Source: Cytophagales bacterium
GTDB lineage: Bacteria > Bacteroidota > Bacteroidia > Cytophagales > 172606-1
DNA length: 10,307 nt
Reading direction: 5' to 3'
NCBI GenBank assembly: GCA_025455595.1
Contig: JALOMD010000420.1
Coordinates: forward strand, 1 to 10,307
Below the pieces are notes generated by a model that did no database searches, was not told where the DNA came from, and saw nothing but the letters and a program-made list of their open reading frames with translations. Positions 1-5,919 of this stretch are shown one piece after another; position 1 is the stretch's first letter, and every line of letters starts with the position of its first letter. The position numbers and the translations under genes are program-made.

Positions 1-99
1 TTGTTCCTCTTCAACCGCGACCCGAAAACCAAGGCCGTAGTCAGCGTGACCATCCAGTTGATGGGACAGGAAGTTTCGGGCGAGAAGGTGAAGAAGTAG
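1..99 (+). CDS. 3' end of an unidentified protein (partial)
   Basis: The first frame is open from the window edge to a TAG at 97-99 and gives 32 residues. They read as plausible coding sequence (start LFLFNRDPKTKA, end GEKVKK) with alternating hydrophobic positions suggesting a beta strand near the C-terminus. The start and most of the gene lie outside the window. I do not recognise the family and assign no function. The gene converges on cysN, and the 341-base gap between them is filled with repeats. Confidence 0.5.
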   Translation: MFLFNRDPKTKAVVSVTIQLMGQEVSGEKVKK

Positions 100-124
100 A
101 TAGCGAGATTTTGATGCCTACTGT

Positions 125-165
125 AATTGGGCGTTTTAGGCAAATTTTGCCCAAAACGCCCAATT
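125..165. repeat. PAL palindrome, copy A
   Basis: The arms at 125-144 and 146-165 pair over 20 positions around base 145, with one A/C mismatch (138 against 152) that becomes a G.U pair on the minus strand. The core is GCGTTTTAGGCAAA / TTTGCCCAAAACGC, extended outward by AATTGG / CCAATT. It lies 25 bases after the stop of the upstream partial gene. It could stop transcription, but no T-run follows it on the plus strand. Confidence 0.85.
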
Positions 166-166
166 C

Positions 167-295
167 TCAGAACCATAATTTGCTTGATTCAAGGATCACT
201 ATGATTGAAAAATCCCGTAATCCAATCCAAAAACCATCAAGGTAATCCCAAAATCTTGCGAAACGTCAGTTCGGCGAAGCCAATCATGGTTCTGA
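167..295. repeat. 129-bp inverted-repeat element between two PAL copies
   Basis: The ends are TCAGAACCAT (167-176) and ATGGTTCTGA (286-295), a perfect 10-bp inverted repeat. The interior is rich in GATT / AATC words. It resembles the stretch starting near 10150, where both read ATTTGC, then a GGAT-type word, then GGTTGAAAAA or GATTGAAAAA, then TAATC. PAL copies abut both ends, one base before and five bases after. I recall similar AATC-rich repeats in Bacteroidota genomes but cannot check this. Confidence 0.6.
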
Positions 296-300
296 CAATT

Positions 301-377
301 AGCGTTTCAAGCAAAAATTGATAAATCCCGCCCACGCCGAGTGCGTGGCAAGAATCGGCGGGAATGCCCAAAACGCT
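301..377. repeat. PAL palindrome, copy B, split by an inner hairpin
   Basis: The outer arms AGCGTTT (301-307) and AAACGCT (371-377) are perfect. Pairing continues through 313/365 with three A/C-type mismatches, all of which are G.U pairs on the minus strand. Between the PAL halves lie nested stems TCCCGCC (326-332) / GGCGGGA (357-363) and CACGC (333-337) / GCGTG (343-347). The layout resembles copies F (4182-4243) and G (6767-6821), which also carry a TCCCGC word inside. Confidence 0.7.
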
Positions 378-381
378 TTTA

Positions 382-419
382 AAAATCCTGGCGGATTTTG
401 CACAGGCTAAAGCATGTGC
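382..419 (-). terminator. Candidate terminator of cysN (two hairpins)
   Basis: Read on the minus strand downstream of cysN, there is first an imperfect hairpin GCACATGCT / AGCCTGTGC (419-400). It is followed by the stem AAAATCC / GGATTTT with loop GCCA (399-382), which leads into a short T-run. The second stem plus Ts resembles a weak intrinsic terminator 42-60 bases past the stop codon. Both hairpins may instead be repeat fragments. Confidence 0.35.
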
Positions 420-440
420 TACAGGTTTCCGCACTCCCCA

Positions 441-1724
441 TTAGATTGAGAATTCCTGCACCGGAACCGACTCGTGGGCTTCTTGTACGAAACCGGCCCC
501 GGCGGTGTTGTTGCTGGCCGGGTCAATGAGGATGAAGCCGCCGTTGGCCCTGTTGGCGGCGAACGGATCAGCGAAGACGGGCTGTGCCAGTTTCAGCGAA
601 ACGGTGGCGATGTCGTTGAGTTTCAGTTGCGTCGCAGCCACTTGTTCCAGCGTGCCGGGCAAGGTGACGTGCTCAATGCCCTCCACGCGGGCTTTTACCG
701 TTTGGTTGCCGTGTTGCAGCCAGTACAGCTTGCCAGCCACCAGCGGCTCGTGGGCCATCCAACACACCTGCGCCACCAAATACTTGGCCTCAACGGGCTG
801 TTCGCCGTGGCGCACCAGCATGTTGCCTCGGCTCAGGTCAATGTCGTCGGCGAGGAGGACGGTCACCGAGTCGCCGGCGTGGGCTTCGGGCAGATCGGTG
901 TCGAATTTTTGGATTTGCCGCACCACCGACTGCTGCCCCGACGGCAAGGCCGTCACTTTGTCGCCGACCCGCAGCGTGCCGCTGGCCAGCCGCCCGGCGT
1001 AGCCCCGGTAGTCGTGGAAGGCTTCGGTGCGCGGCCGCACCACGTACTGCACCGGAAAGCGAGCGGGCAAAGCCGTATTTTTCTCTTCAATTTCCGTGTT
1101 TTCCAGTTCCTGTAGCAAGGTTCGGCCTTCGTACCAAGGCATTCGTTGCGATGGCGTGGCGATGTTGTCGCCGTGCAGACCGCAGACGGGAATGAAGTCA
1201 ATGATTTGCCCCTCGAAGCGGATTTTCTCGGCGAATGCGTAGAAGTCAGACACGACGTTGGAGAACACGTCTTGCGAAAAATCAACCAAGTCCATTTTGT
1301 TGACACACACCAGCACCTTGGGGATGCGCAGCAGCGTGGAAATGAAAAAGTGGCGGTAGGTTTGGTCAACCACGCCATGACGGGCATCAATCAGAATCAC
1401 CGAGACGTGGGCGGTGGAGGCACCGGTCACCATGTTGCGTGTGTACTCGACGTGACCGGGGCTGTCGGCGATGATGTACTTGCGTTTGGGTGTGGAGAAA
1501 TACACGTGGGCCACGTCAATGGTGATGCCTTGCTCGCGTTCGGCAATCAGGCCGTCGGTGAGCAGCGACAAATCCACGAAGTCAAGCCCCTTGCGCCGAC
1601 TCGAAGCGGCGATGGCCTCCAGCTTGTCCTGCGGAATGGATTGCGTGTCGTAGAGCAGTCGCCCGATGAGGGTGCTTTTGCCGTCGTCCACACTACCGGC
1701 GGTGTTGAATCGAAGAATATCCAT
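441..1724 (-). CDS. cysN: Sulfate adenylyltransferase subunit 1, GTPase (CysN)
   Basis: This is the regulatory GTPase of ATP sulfurylase. With CysD it makes adenosine 5'-phosphosulfate from sulfate and ATP in the cytoplasm, using GTP hydrolysis. The 427-residue protein has all the translation-factor GTPase motifs: P-loop GSVDDGKST (10-18), GITID (66-70), DSPGH (87-91) and NKMD (142-145), followed by beta-barrel domains. It ends near the usual length of stand-alone CysN and has no fused CysC kinase. I chose ATG at 1724 because the protein then begins MDILRF directly before the P-loop; a TTG two codons upstream is the alternative. No Shine-Dalgarno sequence is visible. It lies downstream of cysD on the same strand, but 257 bases away across an inverted-repeat element. 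Confidence 0.96.
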   Translation of the reverse strand: MDILRFNTAGSVDDGKSTLIGRLLYDTQSIPQDKLEAIAASSRRKGLDFVDLSLLTDGLIAEREQGITIDVAHVYFSTPKRKYIIADSPGHVEYTRNMVTGASTAHVSVILIDARHGVVDQTYRHFFISTLLRIPKVLVCVNKMDLVDFSQDVFSNVVSDFYAFAEKIRFEGQIIDFIPVCGLHGDNIATPSQRMPWYEGRTLLQELENTEIEEKNTALPARFPVQYVVRPRTEAFHDYRGYAGRLASGTLRVGDKVTALPSGQQSVVRQIQKFDTDLPEAHAGDSVTVLLADDIDLSRGNMLVRHGEQPVEAKYLVAQVCWMAHEPLVAGKLYWLQHGNQTVKARVEGIEHVTLPGTLEQVAATQLKLNDIATVSLKLAQPVFADPFAANRANGGFILIDPASNNTAGAGFVQEAHESVPVQEFSI

Positions 1725-1740
1725 AATCAATGCTGAATGA

Positions 1741-1976
1741 TTGAATGAGAGAATGAATGAATGGAATGCGGAATGGGGATTTCGGAAATCGGAAGTGTTT
1801 TGGGCAATTTTTACCTAAAACGCAAATCTTGCTGCTTATGCCGCTTTCATTTTACGACGTTTCCCCTTGAATAAGGCAACTTGTAGCGGAGATGCGCAGA
1901 TAAAGGGGTGTTCATTCCGTATTCCCCATTCCAAAATCCGCATCCCATTCACTCATTCCTTCATTCTCTCATTCAA
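1741..1976. repeat. 236-bp element with 17-bp terminal inverted repeats, filling the cysD-cysN gap
   Basis: TTGAATGAGAGAATGAA at 1741-1757 is perfectly mirrored at 1960-1976. The similarity continues inward, since ATGCGGA and GGAATGGGGA words occur in both arms (left to about 1779, right from about 1921). The element stops 5 bases from the cysD stop and 16 bases from the cysN start, so it takes up nearly the whole gap. Inside are one PAL copy (1796-1823) and about 95 bases that I do not recognise. There is no transposase and no clear target duplication. Confidence 0.7.
1796..1823. repeat. PAL palindrome, copy C
   Basis: GTTTTGGGC at 1797-1805 faces TAAAAC at 1816-1821. Pairing across the core has one position that wobbles only on the plus strand (1802/1816) and one that wobbles only on the minus strand (1805/1813). 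The right arm ends in CGC as in the other copies. It lies inside the larger element at 1741-1976. Confidence 0.75.
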
Positions 1977-1981
1977 AATTG

Positions 1982-2890
1982 TCAAAAGTATCCTTGCTGC
2001 TTGCGTTTTTCCATGGCGGCTTCGCTGCGTTTGTCGTCGATGCGGGCACCGCGTTCGGAGATGACGGCACGGAGGATTTCGTCAATGATGCCGTCGATGT
2101 CGTCGGCCAGCGACTCCACGGCGGCGGTGCAAGTCATGTCGCCCACCGTGCGGAAACGCACCACGCGCCGCTGCACCACTTCGTCGGGACTGGTGTGCAA
2201 AAACTCCGAATGCGGCCAAATCAGCCCGTCGCGTTCAATGATGTCGCGTTCGTGGGCGTAGTAAATGGACGGTATGCCGATGCCCTCCTCACGGATGTAG
2301 TTCCACACGTCCAGTTCAGTCCAGTTGCTGATTGGGAATACCCGCACGTTTTCGCCGAGGTTGATTTTGCCGTTCAGAATGCCGAACACTTCGGGCCGTT
2401 GCCGCTTGGCATCCCACTGCCCGAACTCGTCGCGCACCGAGAAGACGCGTTCCTTGGCCCGCGCCTTTTCCTCGTCGCGGCGGGCACCGCCGATGCACGC
2501 ATCAAACTTCAATTCTTCAATCGCATCCAGCAGCGTCACCGTTTGCAGGGCGTTGCGGCTGGCGTACTTGCCGGTCTCTTCCTTGGCCTTGCCTTGGTTG
2601 ATGCTGTCCTGCACATACCGCACAATCAGGTCGAGGTGCAGTTCGGCGGCCAGTTGGTCGCGGAAGTCCAGCGTTTCGGGAAAGTTGTGGCCCGTATCAA
2701 TGTGCAGCAGCGGAAAGGGAATGCGGGCCGGATAGAACGCTTTTTGGGCCAGCCGCACCAATGTGATGGAATCCTTGCCGCCGGAAAAAAGCAGGGCGGG
2801 CCGCTCGAACTGCGCCGCCACCTCGCGGATGATGTGAATGGCTTCGTCTTCTAACTGACGGGGAAACTTCCGCTTTGAAAAATTACTCAT
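1982..2890 (-). CDS. cysD: Sulfate adenylyltransferase subunit 2 (CysD)
   Basis: This is the catalytic subunit of ATP sulfurylase, which joins sulfate to the AMP moiety of ATP to give adenosine 5'-phosphosulfate. The 302-residue length is normal for CysD. The PP-loop SGGKDS is at residues 36-41, HIDTGHNFPET at 63-73, and the basic GGARRDEEKARAKE block at 134-147. The C-terminus MEKRKQQGYF is the family ending. The start is ATG at 2890, with no visible Shine-Dalgarno sequence. It lies between cysH and cysN on the same strand, and both gaps (about 277 and 257 bases) hold repeats, so the operon looks stretched. I see no break or missing motif. Confidence 0.97.
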   Translation of the reverse strand: MSNFSKRKFPRQLEDEAIHIIREVAAQFERPALLFSGGKDSITLVRLAQKAFYPARIPFPLLHIDTGHNFPETLDFRDQLAAELHLDLIVRYVQDSINQGKAKEETGKYASRNALQTVTLLDAIEELKFDACIGGARRDEEKARAKERVFSVRDEFGQWDAKRQRPEVFGILNGKINLGENVRVFPISNWTELDVWNYIREEGIGIPSIYYAHERDIIERDGLIWPHSEFLHTSPDEVVQRRVVRFRTVGDMTCTAAVESLADDIDGIIDEILRAVISERGARIDDKRSEAAMEKRKQQGYF

Positions 2891-2989
2891 AAAGCAATGA
2901 GGAATGAGAGAAACCGAAGGTTCGGCGAAGCCAATGATTGAATGGGCTCGCCCCGTTCGTTCATCTGTTAGGTTTGTTGTATGCTTATT

Positions 2990-3066
2990 TCAGAATCAGG
3001 ATTAACAGAAAAGGCAGAATGCCAAGAGACGGAAAATTCTGTTTTTTCTGTTAATCCTGATTCTGA
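2990..3066. repeat. 77-bp hairpin element between cysH and cysD
   Basis: The arm TCAGAATCAGGATTAACAG begins at 2990 and its exact mirror ends at 3066. The perfect part is 23 bp (2990-3012 / 3044-3066), and the stem extends to about 31 bp (2990-3020 / 3036-3066) with two mismatches that can be G.U pairs. The loop is about 15 bases. A half PAL starts at 3067, directly after it. The end motif TCAGAATC / GATTCTGA resembles the ends of the elements at 167-295 and 10004-10107. Confidence 0.85.
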
Positions 3067-3088
3067 CAATTTTTGCTCAAAACGCCCT
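3067..3088. repeat. Half PAL palindrome, copy D
   Basis: The right arm only is present, CAATTTTTGCTCAAAACGCC, with no matching left arm. It abuts the 77-bp hairpin element, whose right end takes the place where the left arm should be. This is the only clear half copy in the window. Confidence 0.6.
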
Positions 3089-3128
3089 ATGTCTAAGTGC
3101 CTGACAGAAATCAGCTTGCATTGTTCCT

Positions 3129-3207
3129 GACTGGCGACTAACGACTGACTACTAACGACTTTGTACTTACTTTTCACTGACCACTGACGACTGACCACTT
3201 GCGACTG
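3129..3207. repeat. Low-complexity GACT / CTAACGACT tract overlapping the cysH 3' end
   Basis: Imperfect short repeats of CGACTGAC, ACTAACGAC (3137-3145 and 3151-3159) and CCACTGACGACTG run through here. The tract supplies the last codons and the stop of cysH. The same 9-mer ACTAACGAC, or its complement, recurs at 6715-6723, 6736-6744 and 8930-8938, always near a gene end or start. Confidence 0.6.
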
Positions 3208-3864
3208 TTTCGTGCAGGCCGCATTCTTTCTTCGACGCTTCCCACCACCAGCGGCCCGCCCGGAGGTCTTCGCCCGGCTCGATGGCGCGGGTGCAAGGGG
3301 CGCAGCCGATGCTTTTGAAGCCCTTGTCGTACAGACGGTTGTAAGGCACGCGGTTCTGTATTTGACAAGGTTGTTGCCTGCGTCCCATTCCAAGTCGGCC
3401 ATCTGCTGGCGGTTTTCCGACTGCCCGCCGCGCAGGCCGGTCACCCAAACGGCCACGCCCGCCAACGCCCGGCGCAGCGGCTCAATCTTGCGCACGAAAC
3501 AGCATTCCTTGCGGTTTTCCACCGAGTCGTAGAAGCTGTACGGGCCTTTTTGGCTCACCAACTGCTGCACGGCTTCGGTGTCGGGATAATATACTTCGAT
3601 GGGCTGGTTGTACTTGCCCAAGGTTTCGTAGTAAGTTTGGTAGGTTTCCTCGAACAGACGGCCCGTGTCCAGCGTGAACACCCGCACGGGCAGCCGGTTC
3701 CGAAAGATGAAATCGGTGATGACTTGGTCCTCGTGGCCGAACGAAGTGGAAAAGGCCACTTGGCCGGGAAACAGCTCGGCCAGCCGGGCAATGGCCTCCA
3801 CCGGCGACTTGCCGTTCACTTCTGCGGCCAGTGCAGCCAAGTCGGTGTACGTGGTGTTTTTCAT
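3167..3864 (-). pseudogene. cysH: APS reductase CysH with internal deletion and frameshift
   Basis: The family reduces adenosine 5'-phosphosulfate to sulfite with thioredoxin. The first 169 codons (3864-3358) hold the PP-loop STSFGHEDQ (39-47), TLDTGRLFEET (64-74), the cysteine pair ECC (121-122) and VTGLRGGQSENR. After LVKY at 3358 the correct reading continues in another frame from 3355 (NRVPYNRLYDKGF), with the second cysteine pair CAPC and the catalytic KECGLH. The two pairs mark the 4Fe-4S type that uses APS directly, which fits the absence of CysC. The block normally following LVKY (NPL, HWT, VW and YI motifs, about 17 residues) is missing, so the loss is not a multiple of three. Past CGLH the frame runs 12 more codons into a repeat tract before its stop. 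The original frame stays open to 2968, but the product would be nonsense. An assembly or sequencing error is possible. Confidence 0.85.
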
Positions 3865-3872
3865 CGTGACGA

Positions 3873-3907
3873 CAAATCTAACATAAATATCTATAGGTTT
3901 ACTATAG
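3873..3907 (-). promoter_or_regulatory. Candidate cysH promoter with paired CTATAG boxes
   Basis: On the minus strand TAGATTTG (3880-3873) fits the Bacteroidota -7 box TAnnTTTG and ends 8 bases before the cysH ATG, which would give a nearly leaderless mRNA. Two copies of the self-complementary hexamer CTATAG (3891-3896 and 3902-3907) are spaced 11 bases apart, about where the -33 region would lie. They could form an operator for sulfur control. No clear TTG -33 box is present, so this is inference. Confidence 0.3.
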
Positions 3908-4050
3908 TTTACGTTTGCGTTGCGAAAAATTCTTTCGTAAACAACAGCCGAACTGGGAATTGTTCAATCGGCGGGACGAATCGAGGTCAGAGGTCAGAAC
4001 GCAGAAGTTAGAGATGTGGCGGGCCGACTGGTATTCGTTGAGCAAAAGCG

Positions 4051-4085
4051 GAAGCGTTTTGGGCAAATTTCACCCAAAACGCTTC
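4051..4085. repeat. PAL palindrome, copy E
   Basis: Perfect 13-bp arms GAAGCGTTTTGGG (4051-4063) and CCCAAAACGCTTC (4073-4085) surround a 9-base centre CAAATTTCA. The first centre pair (4064/4072) is C/A, which is a wobble pair only on the minus strand. The flanking GAAG / CTTC extension differs from the AATTGG / CCAATT extension of copy A. Confidence 0.85.
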
Positions 4086-4181
4086 GGTCAGATTTCGCAT
4101 TCGTGGCGGGTTGTTGCCCTCCAGTCCTTGGCCGAGCCTGTGGTTCCGGTCAGACGCACCGCGTGCAGACCTGCGCAGAAA

Positions 4182-4243
4182 CAAGCGTTTTGGGCAAAAA
4201 TTTAGAAATCCCGCAACCGGCAGAGATGCTCAAAACGCCCTTG
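4182..4243. repeat. PAL palindrome, copy F, with internal insert
   Basis: The left arm CAAGCGTTTTGGGCAAAAA (4182-4200) and the right arm TGCTCAAAACGCCCTTG (about 4227-4243) are separated by about 26 bases containing AAATCCCGCAACCGG. The same AAATCCCGC word follows the left arm in copy B. One core mismatch is a G.U pair on the plus strand. Confidence 0.7.
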
Positions 4244-4288
4244 TGATTCTGAATTCACAATTCTAAATTCTGAATTAAAATCGTACCT

Positions 4289-5599
4289 CTACTTGTCGAG
4301 CAGCCAGTTTTCGGGATTCAATTTTTCTTGGTTGCGCCAGATTTGAAACTGGAGTTGCGAAGTGCCTTCGGAGTCGGTATAGACTTCCCCAATCACTTGC
4401 TTGGCTTTCACTTTTTGCCCGCGTGCCACGGTCACTTTTCCCAACTTCACGTACACCGTGAAATAATCTTGGTCGTGCTTGATCATGACCAACTTGTGCA
4501 TTCCCGGCACATCGGTGATGGCGGCCACTTCGCCTTCGTAAACGGCGCGTACTTCCTCGCCTCGGTTGGTCTGGATGTCAACGCCGTGGTTGTCTATGTA
4601 GGCCGTCTTGATAATGGGATGCGACTGACGACCGAAATGACCCGCAATGAAACCCGAGCTGACCGGCCAAGCCAGTTGCGACCGCGAAGCTTCGAACGAC
4701 GAAGCCGTACTGGCAGCGGCAGACGTTGAAGCCTCCGGCGCGGCCCGGACGGCGGCAGGCTTGCGTGCGGCGGCTCCTTTCCGGGCGGAGGCCAGGGCTT
4801 CGCGACGTTCTCTTTCGGCCCGTTCGCGTTCGGCGGCGCGGCGCACCTCCTCGGCAATGACGGCGGCGATGAGGTTTTCCAGCTTCTGAACCGACTCGCG
4901 GCGTTCGGCCAGCTCGGCGGAGAGTTCGTTTTCTTTCTGGCTGAGCCGCTCCACCATCTGGTTTTGCTTTTGCTTCAGGGCCAACAAGTTCTTGTTTTCC
5001 GAAATCTGTGAAGCCAGCAAGACGCGTTTCTCTTGCTTTTTCTTGTCCAAGGCTACCCGCTGCTGGGCCAACGCCTCGCGGGCCGCTTCGAGTTGCTTGA
5101 TCTGCTGTTTGCGCGACTCGGAGTATTGTTGCAGGTACTTCATGCGCATGAACATCTCGGTGAAGCTGCCTGCCGAGAAAAGGAACAGCAGTTTGTTGTA
5201 GCTGGCCGTATTTTTGGAAGTGGCATAGACCATGGCGGCATACTCGCGTTGCAGGCTGGCGTATTCGGTCTCCATGTTCCAGAGCATTTGGCCGTTCGAG
5301 TTGATTTCGCGGTCAAGCAGGGCCATTTCCTCGGTTATCTTGTTGATGAGGCCCTGCCGCGTGGCGATTTGCTCTTGCAATGCGCTGAGTTGGCCCAAGG
5401 TGGCGGTTTTCTCGGCTCCGGTTTCTTGCAGAATCCGGTTGGTTTCGGCAATGCGGGCCAAGTTCTGGCGTTTCTCGCGTTCCAGTTGGGCACGGGTTCG
5501 CTGGCCGAAAACGGGTACGAAAGAAGCGACTAAGAGCAGGCAGGCCGCAAGCAGCCGACAAAAAGCAGAGGAAAAGACTATTTTGGTGGGTTTAAGCAC
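4289..5599 (-). CDS. EnvC-like coiled-coil protein with degenerate M23/LytM domain
   Basis: This is probably a periplasmic activator of peptidoglycan amidases. The 436 residues start with a signal peptide (hydrophobic about 8-30, likely cut near FGQ). Long coiled coils follow (about 34-125 and 155-270), with a charged RAAERERAERERRE stretch, an Ala-rich linker (about 270-305) and a C-terminal LytM domain (about 310-436). The first zinc motif NHGVD is kept (H338, D341), but the HxH motif is replaced by Q415 and Q417 and no histidine is present in YVKLG. The domain should therefore be non-hydrolytic, as in EnvC. The start is GTG at 5599, because a TGA stop directly precedes it and the signal peptide follows at once. 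It is the last gene of the TPR / DUF4292 / EnvC cluster. Confidence 0.88.
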   Translation of the reverse strand: MLKPTKIVFSSAFCRLLAACLLLVASFVPVFGQRTRAQLEREKRQNLARIAETNRILQETGAEKTATLGQLSALQEQIATRQGLINKITEEMALLDREINSNGQMLWNMETEYASLQREYAAMVYATSKNTASYNKLLFLFSAGSFTEMFMRMKYLQQYSESRKQQIKQLEAAREALAQQRVALDKKKQEKRVLLASQISENKNLLALKQKQNQMVERLSQKENELSAELAERRESVQKLENLIAAVIAEEVRRAAERERAERERREALASARKGAAARKPAAVRAAPEASTSAAASTASSFEASRSQLAWPVSSGFIAGHFGRQSHPIIKTAYIDNHGVDIQTNRGEEVRAVYEGEVAAITDVPGMHKLVMIKHDQDYFTVYVKLGKVTVARGQKVKAKQVIGEVYTDSEGTSQLQFQIWRNQEKLNPENWLLDK

Positions 5600-5650
5600 T
5601 CAATATTGTTTAGGTTCAAACATTTTGGGTCTTGCATGGGTGCCGAGCCG

Positions 5651-5706
5651 TTGGCTGTTAGCTATTGGCTGTTAGCTATTGGCTGTTAGCTATTGGCTGT
5701 TAGCTC
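5651..5706. repeat. Tandem repeat, 14 bp x 4
   Basis: The unit TTGGCTGTTAGCTA occurs at 5651-5664, 5665-5678, 5679-5692 and 5693-5706. The copies are identical except for the last base of the fourth. It lies in the 5' leader side of the envC-like gene, 52 bases upstream of its start. An inverted, diverged counterpart lies at 5867-5900. Confidence 0.95.
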
Positions 5707-5713
5707 ATCACTG

Positions 5714-5792
5714 GAGAAAAGAAGAAAGAGCAAAGAAAAAAGAGCGGTTCAAGCCAGAAAAACCCTCTTTTCTCTTTCGTCTTTTCTCTTTT
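5714..5792. repeat. Inner inverted repeat, purine / pyrimidine tracts
   Basis: A purine tract with GAGAAAAGAAGAAAGAG at 5714-5730 (running to 5744) faces a pyrimidine tract at 5765-5792 (CTCTTTTCTCTTTCGTC and on). The complement of the right tract matches the left with only a few gaps, leaving a loop of about 20 bases. It is nested inside the TTGGCTGTTAGCTA pair. It could fold as RNA, or could be a relic of the same mobile element. Confidence 0.7.
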
Positions 5793-5866
5793 GTCCAGCA
5801 ATGAAGCAGTCTATTTTCAAACTTATGCAAATATCTGAAAACCAACATCTTACACAACCCCTTTTG

Positions 5867-5900
5867 CCAATAGCTAATAGCTAATAGCCAACAGCTAACG
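5867..5900. repeat. Inverted counterpart of the 14-bp tandem repeat
   Basis: AATAGCTAATAGCTAATAG followed by CCAACAGCTAACG is the complement-sense version of GTTAGCTGTTGGCTATT-type words. It matches the left tandem array imperfectly, with exact shared words such as AGCTATTGG and GTTAGCT. Together with 5651-5706 it brackets about 160 bases, and it ends 19 bases before the DUF4292 gene's stop codon. Confidence 0.65.
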
Positions 5901-5919
5901 ACTCGACACCTACGCAAGA

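Larger units (their letters stand above)
100..440. repeat. Repeat-filled gap between two convergent genes
   Basis: I see no gene here. The gap is a mosaic: a PAL palindrome at 125-165, an inverted-repeat element at 167-295, a split PAL at 301-377 with its own inner hairpins, then two small hairpins at 382-399 and 400-419. One open frame crosses the region on the minus strand, but it is made only of repeat DNA. The gap must also hold the 3' ends of both flanking transcripts. Confidence 0.75.
3865..4288. other. Gap between envC-like gene and cysH: promoter region plus repeats
   Basis: No gene is supported in these 424 bases. The first 50 bases hold the likely cysH promoter. The stretch from about 3910 to 4050 has no structure I recognise apart from a GAGGTCAGAGGTCAGAA repeat near 3983. 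PAL copies lie at 4051-4085 and 4182-4243. The last 45 bases, next to the envC stop, are AT-rich AATTC / TTCTGAATT repeats. Confidence 0.6.
5600..5919. repeat. Gap between DUF4292 and envC-like genes: nested inverted repeat
   Basis: No gene is supported. Most of the gap (5651-5903) is one nested structure: tandem TTGGCTGTTAGCTA repeats on the left, a related inverted set on the right, and an inner purine-rich / pyrimidine-rich inverted pair. About 75 bases between the inner and right arms (5793-5866) look unique. This is the only sizeable gap in the window without a PAL copy. Confidence 0.7.

Noticed and set aside
125..165. PAL copies as ordinary intrinsic terminators
   Set aside because: The hairpins are strong, but no T-run follows on either strand in most copies, and they also occur upstream of genes and inside larger elements. 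A role in ending transcripts at some sites remains possible.
237..434. Minus-strand 65-codon frame after cysN
   Set aside because: It consists entirely of repeat elements and hairpins, and no start signal or protein-like pattern is visible.
100..440. tRNA or other structured RNA gene in the repeat-rich gaps
   Set aside because: I looked for a cloverleaf and a GGTTCRA T-arm pattern and saw none; the stems present are repeat palindromes.
1979..2854. Long plus-strand open frame (291 codons) opposite cysD
   Set aside because: It is a shadow of cysD, which has full family motifs and normal length. The antisense translation matches nothing I know.
5538..5551. Lipobox in the EnvC-like protein (LAAC at residues 17-20)
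   Set aside because: The cysteine is followed by a further hydrophobic stretch (LLLVASFVPV), so it lies within the signal-peptide core and not at its end.
5651..5706. CRISPR-like array
   Set aside because: The 14-bp units are directly adjacent with no spacers, so this is a simple tandem repeat. No cas genes are present.
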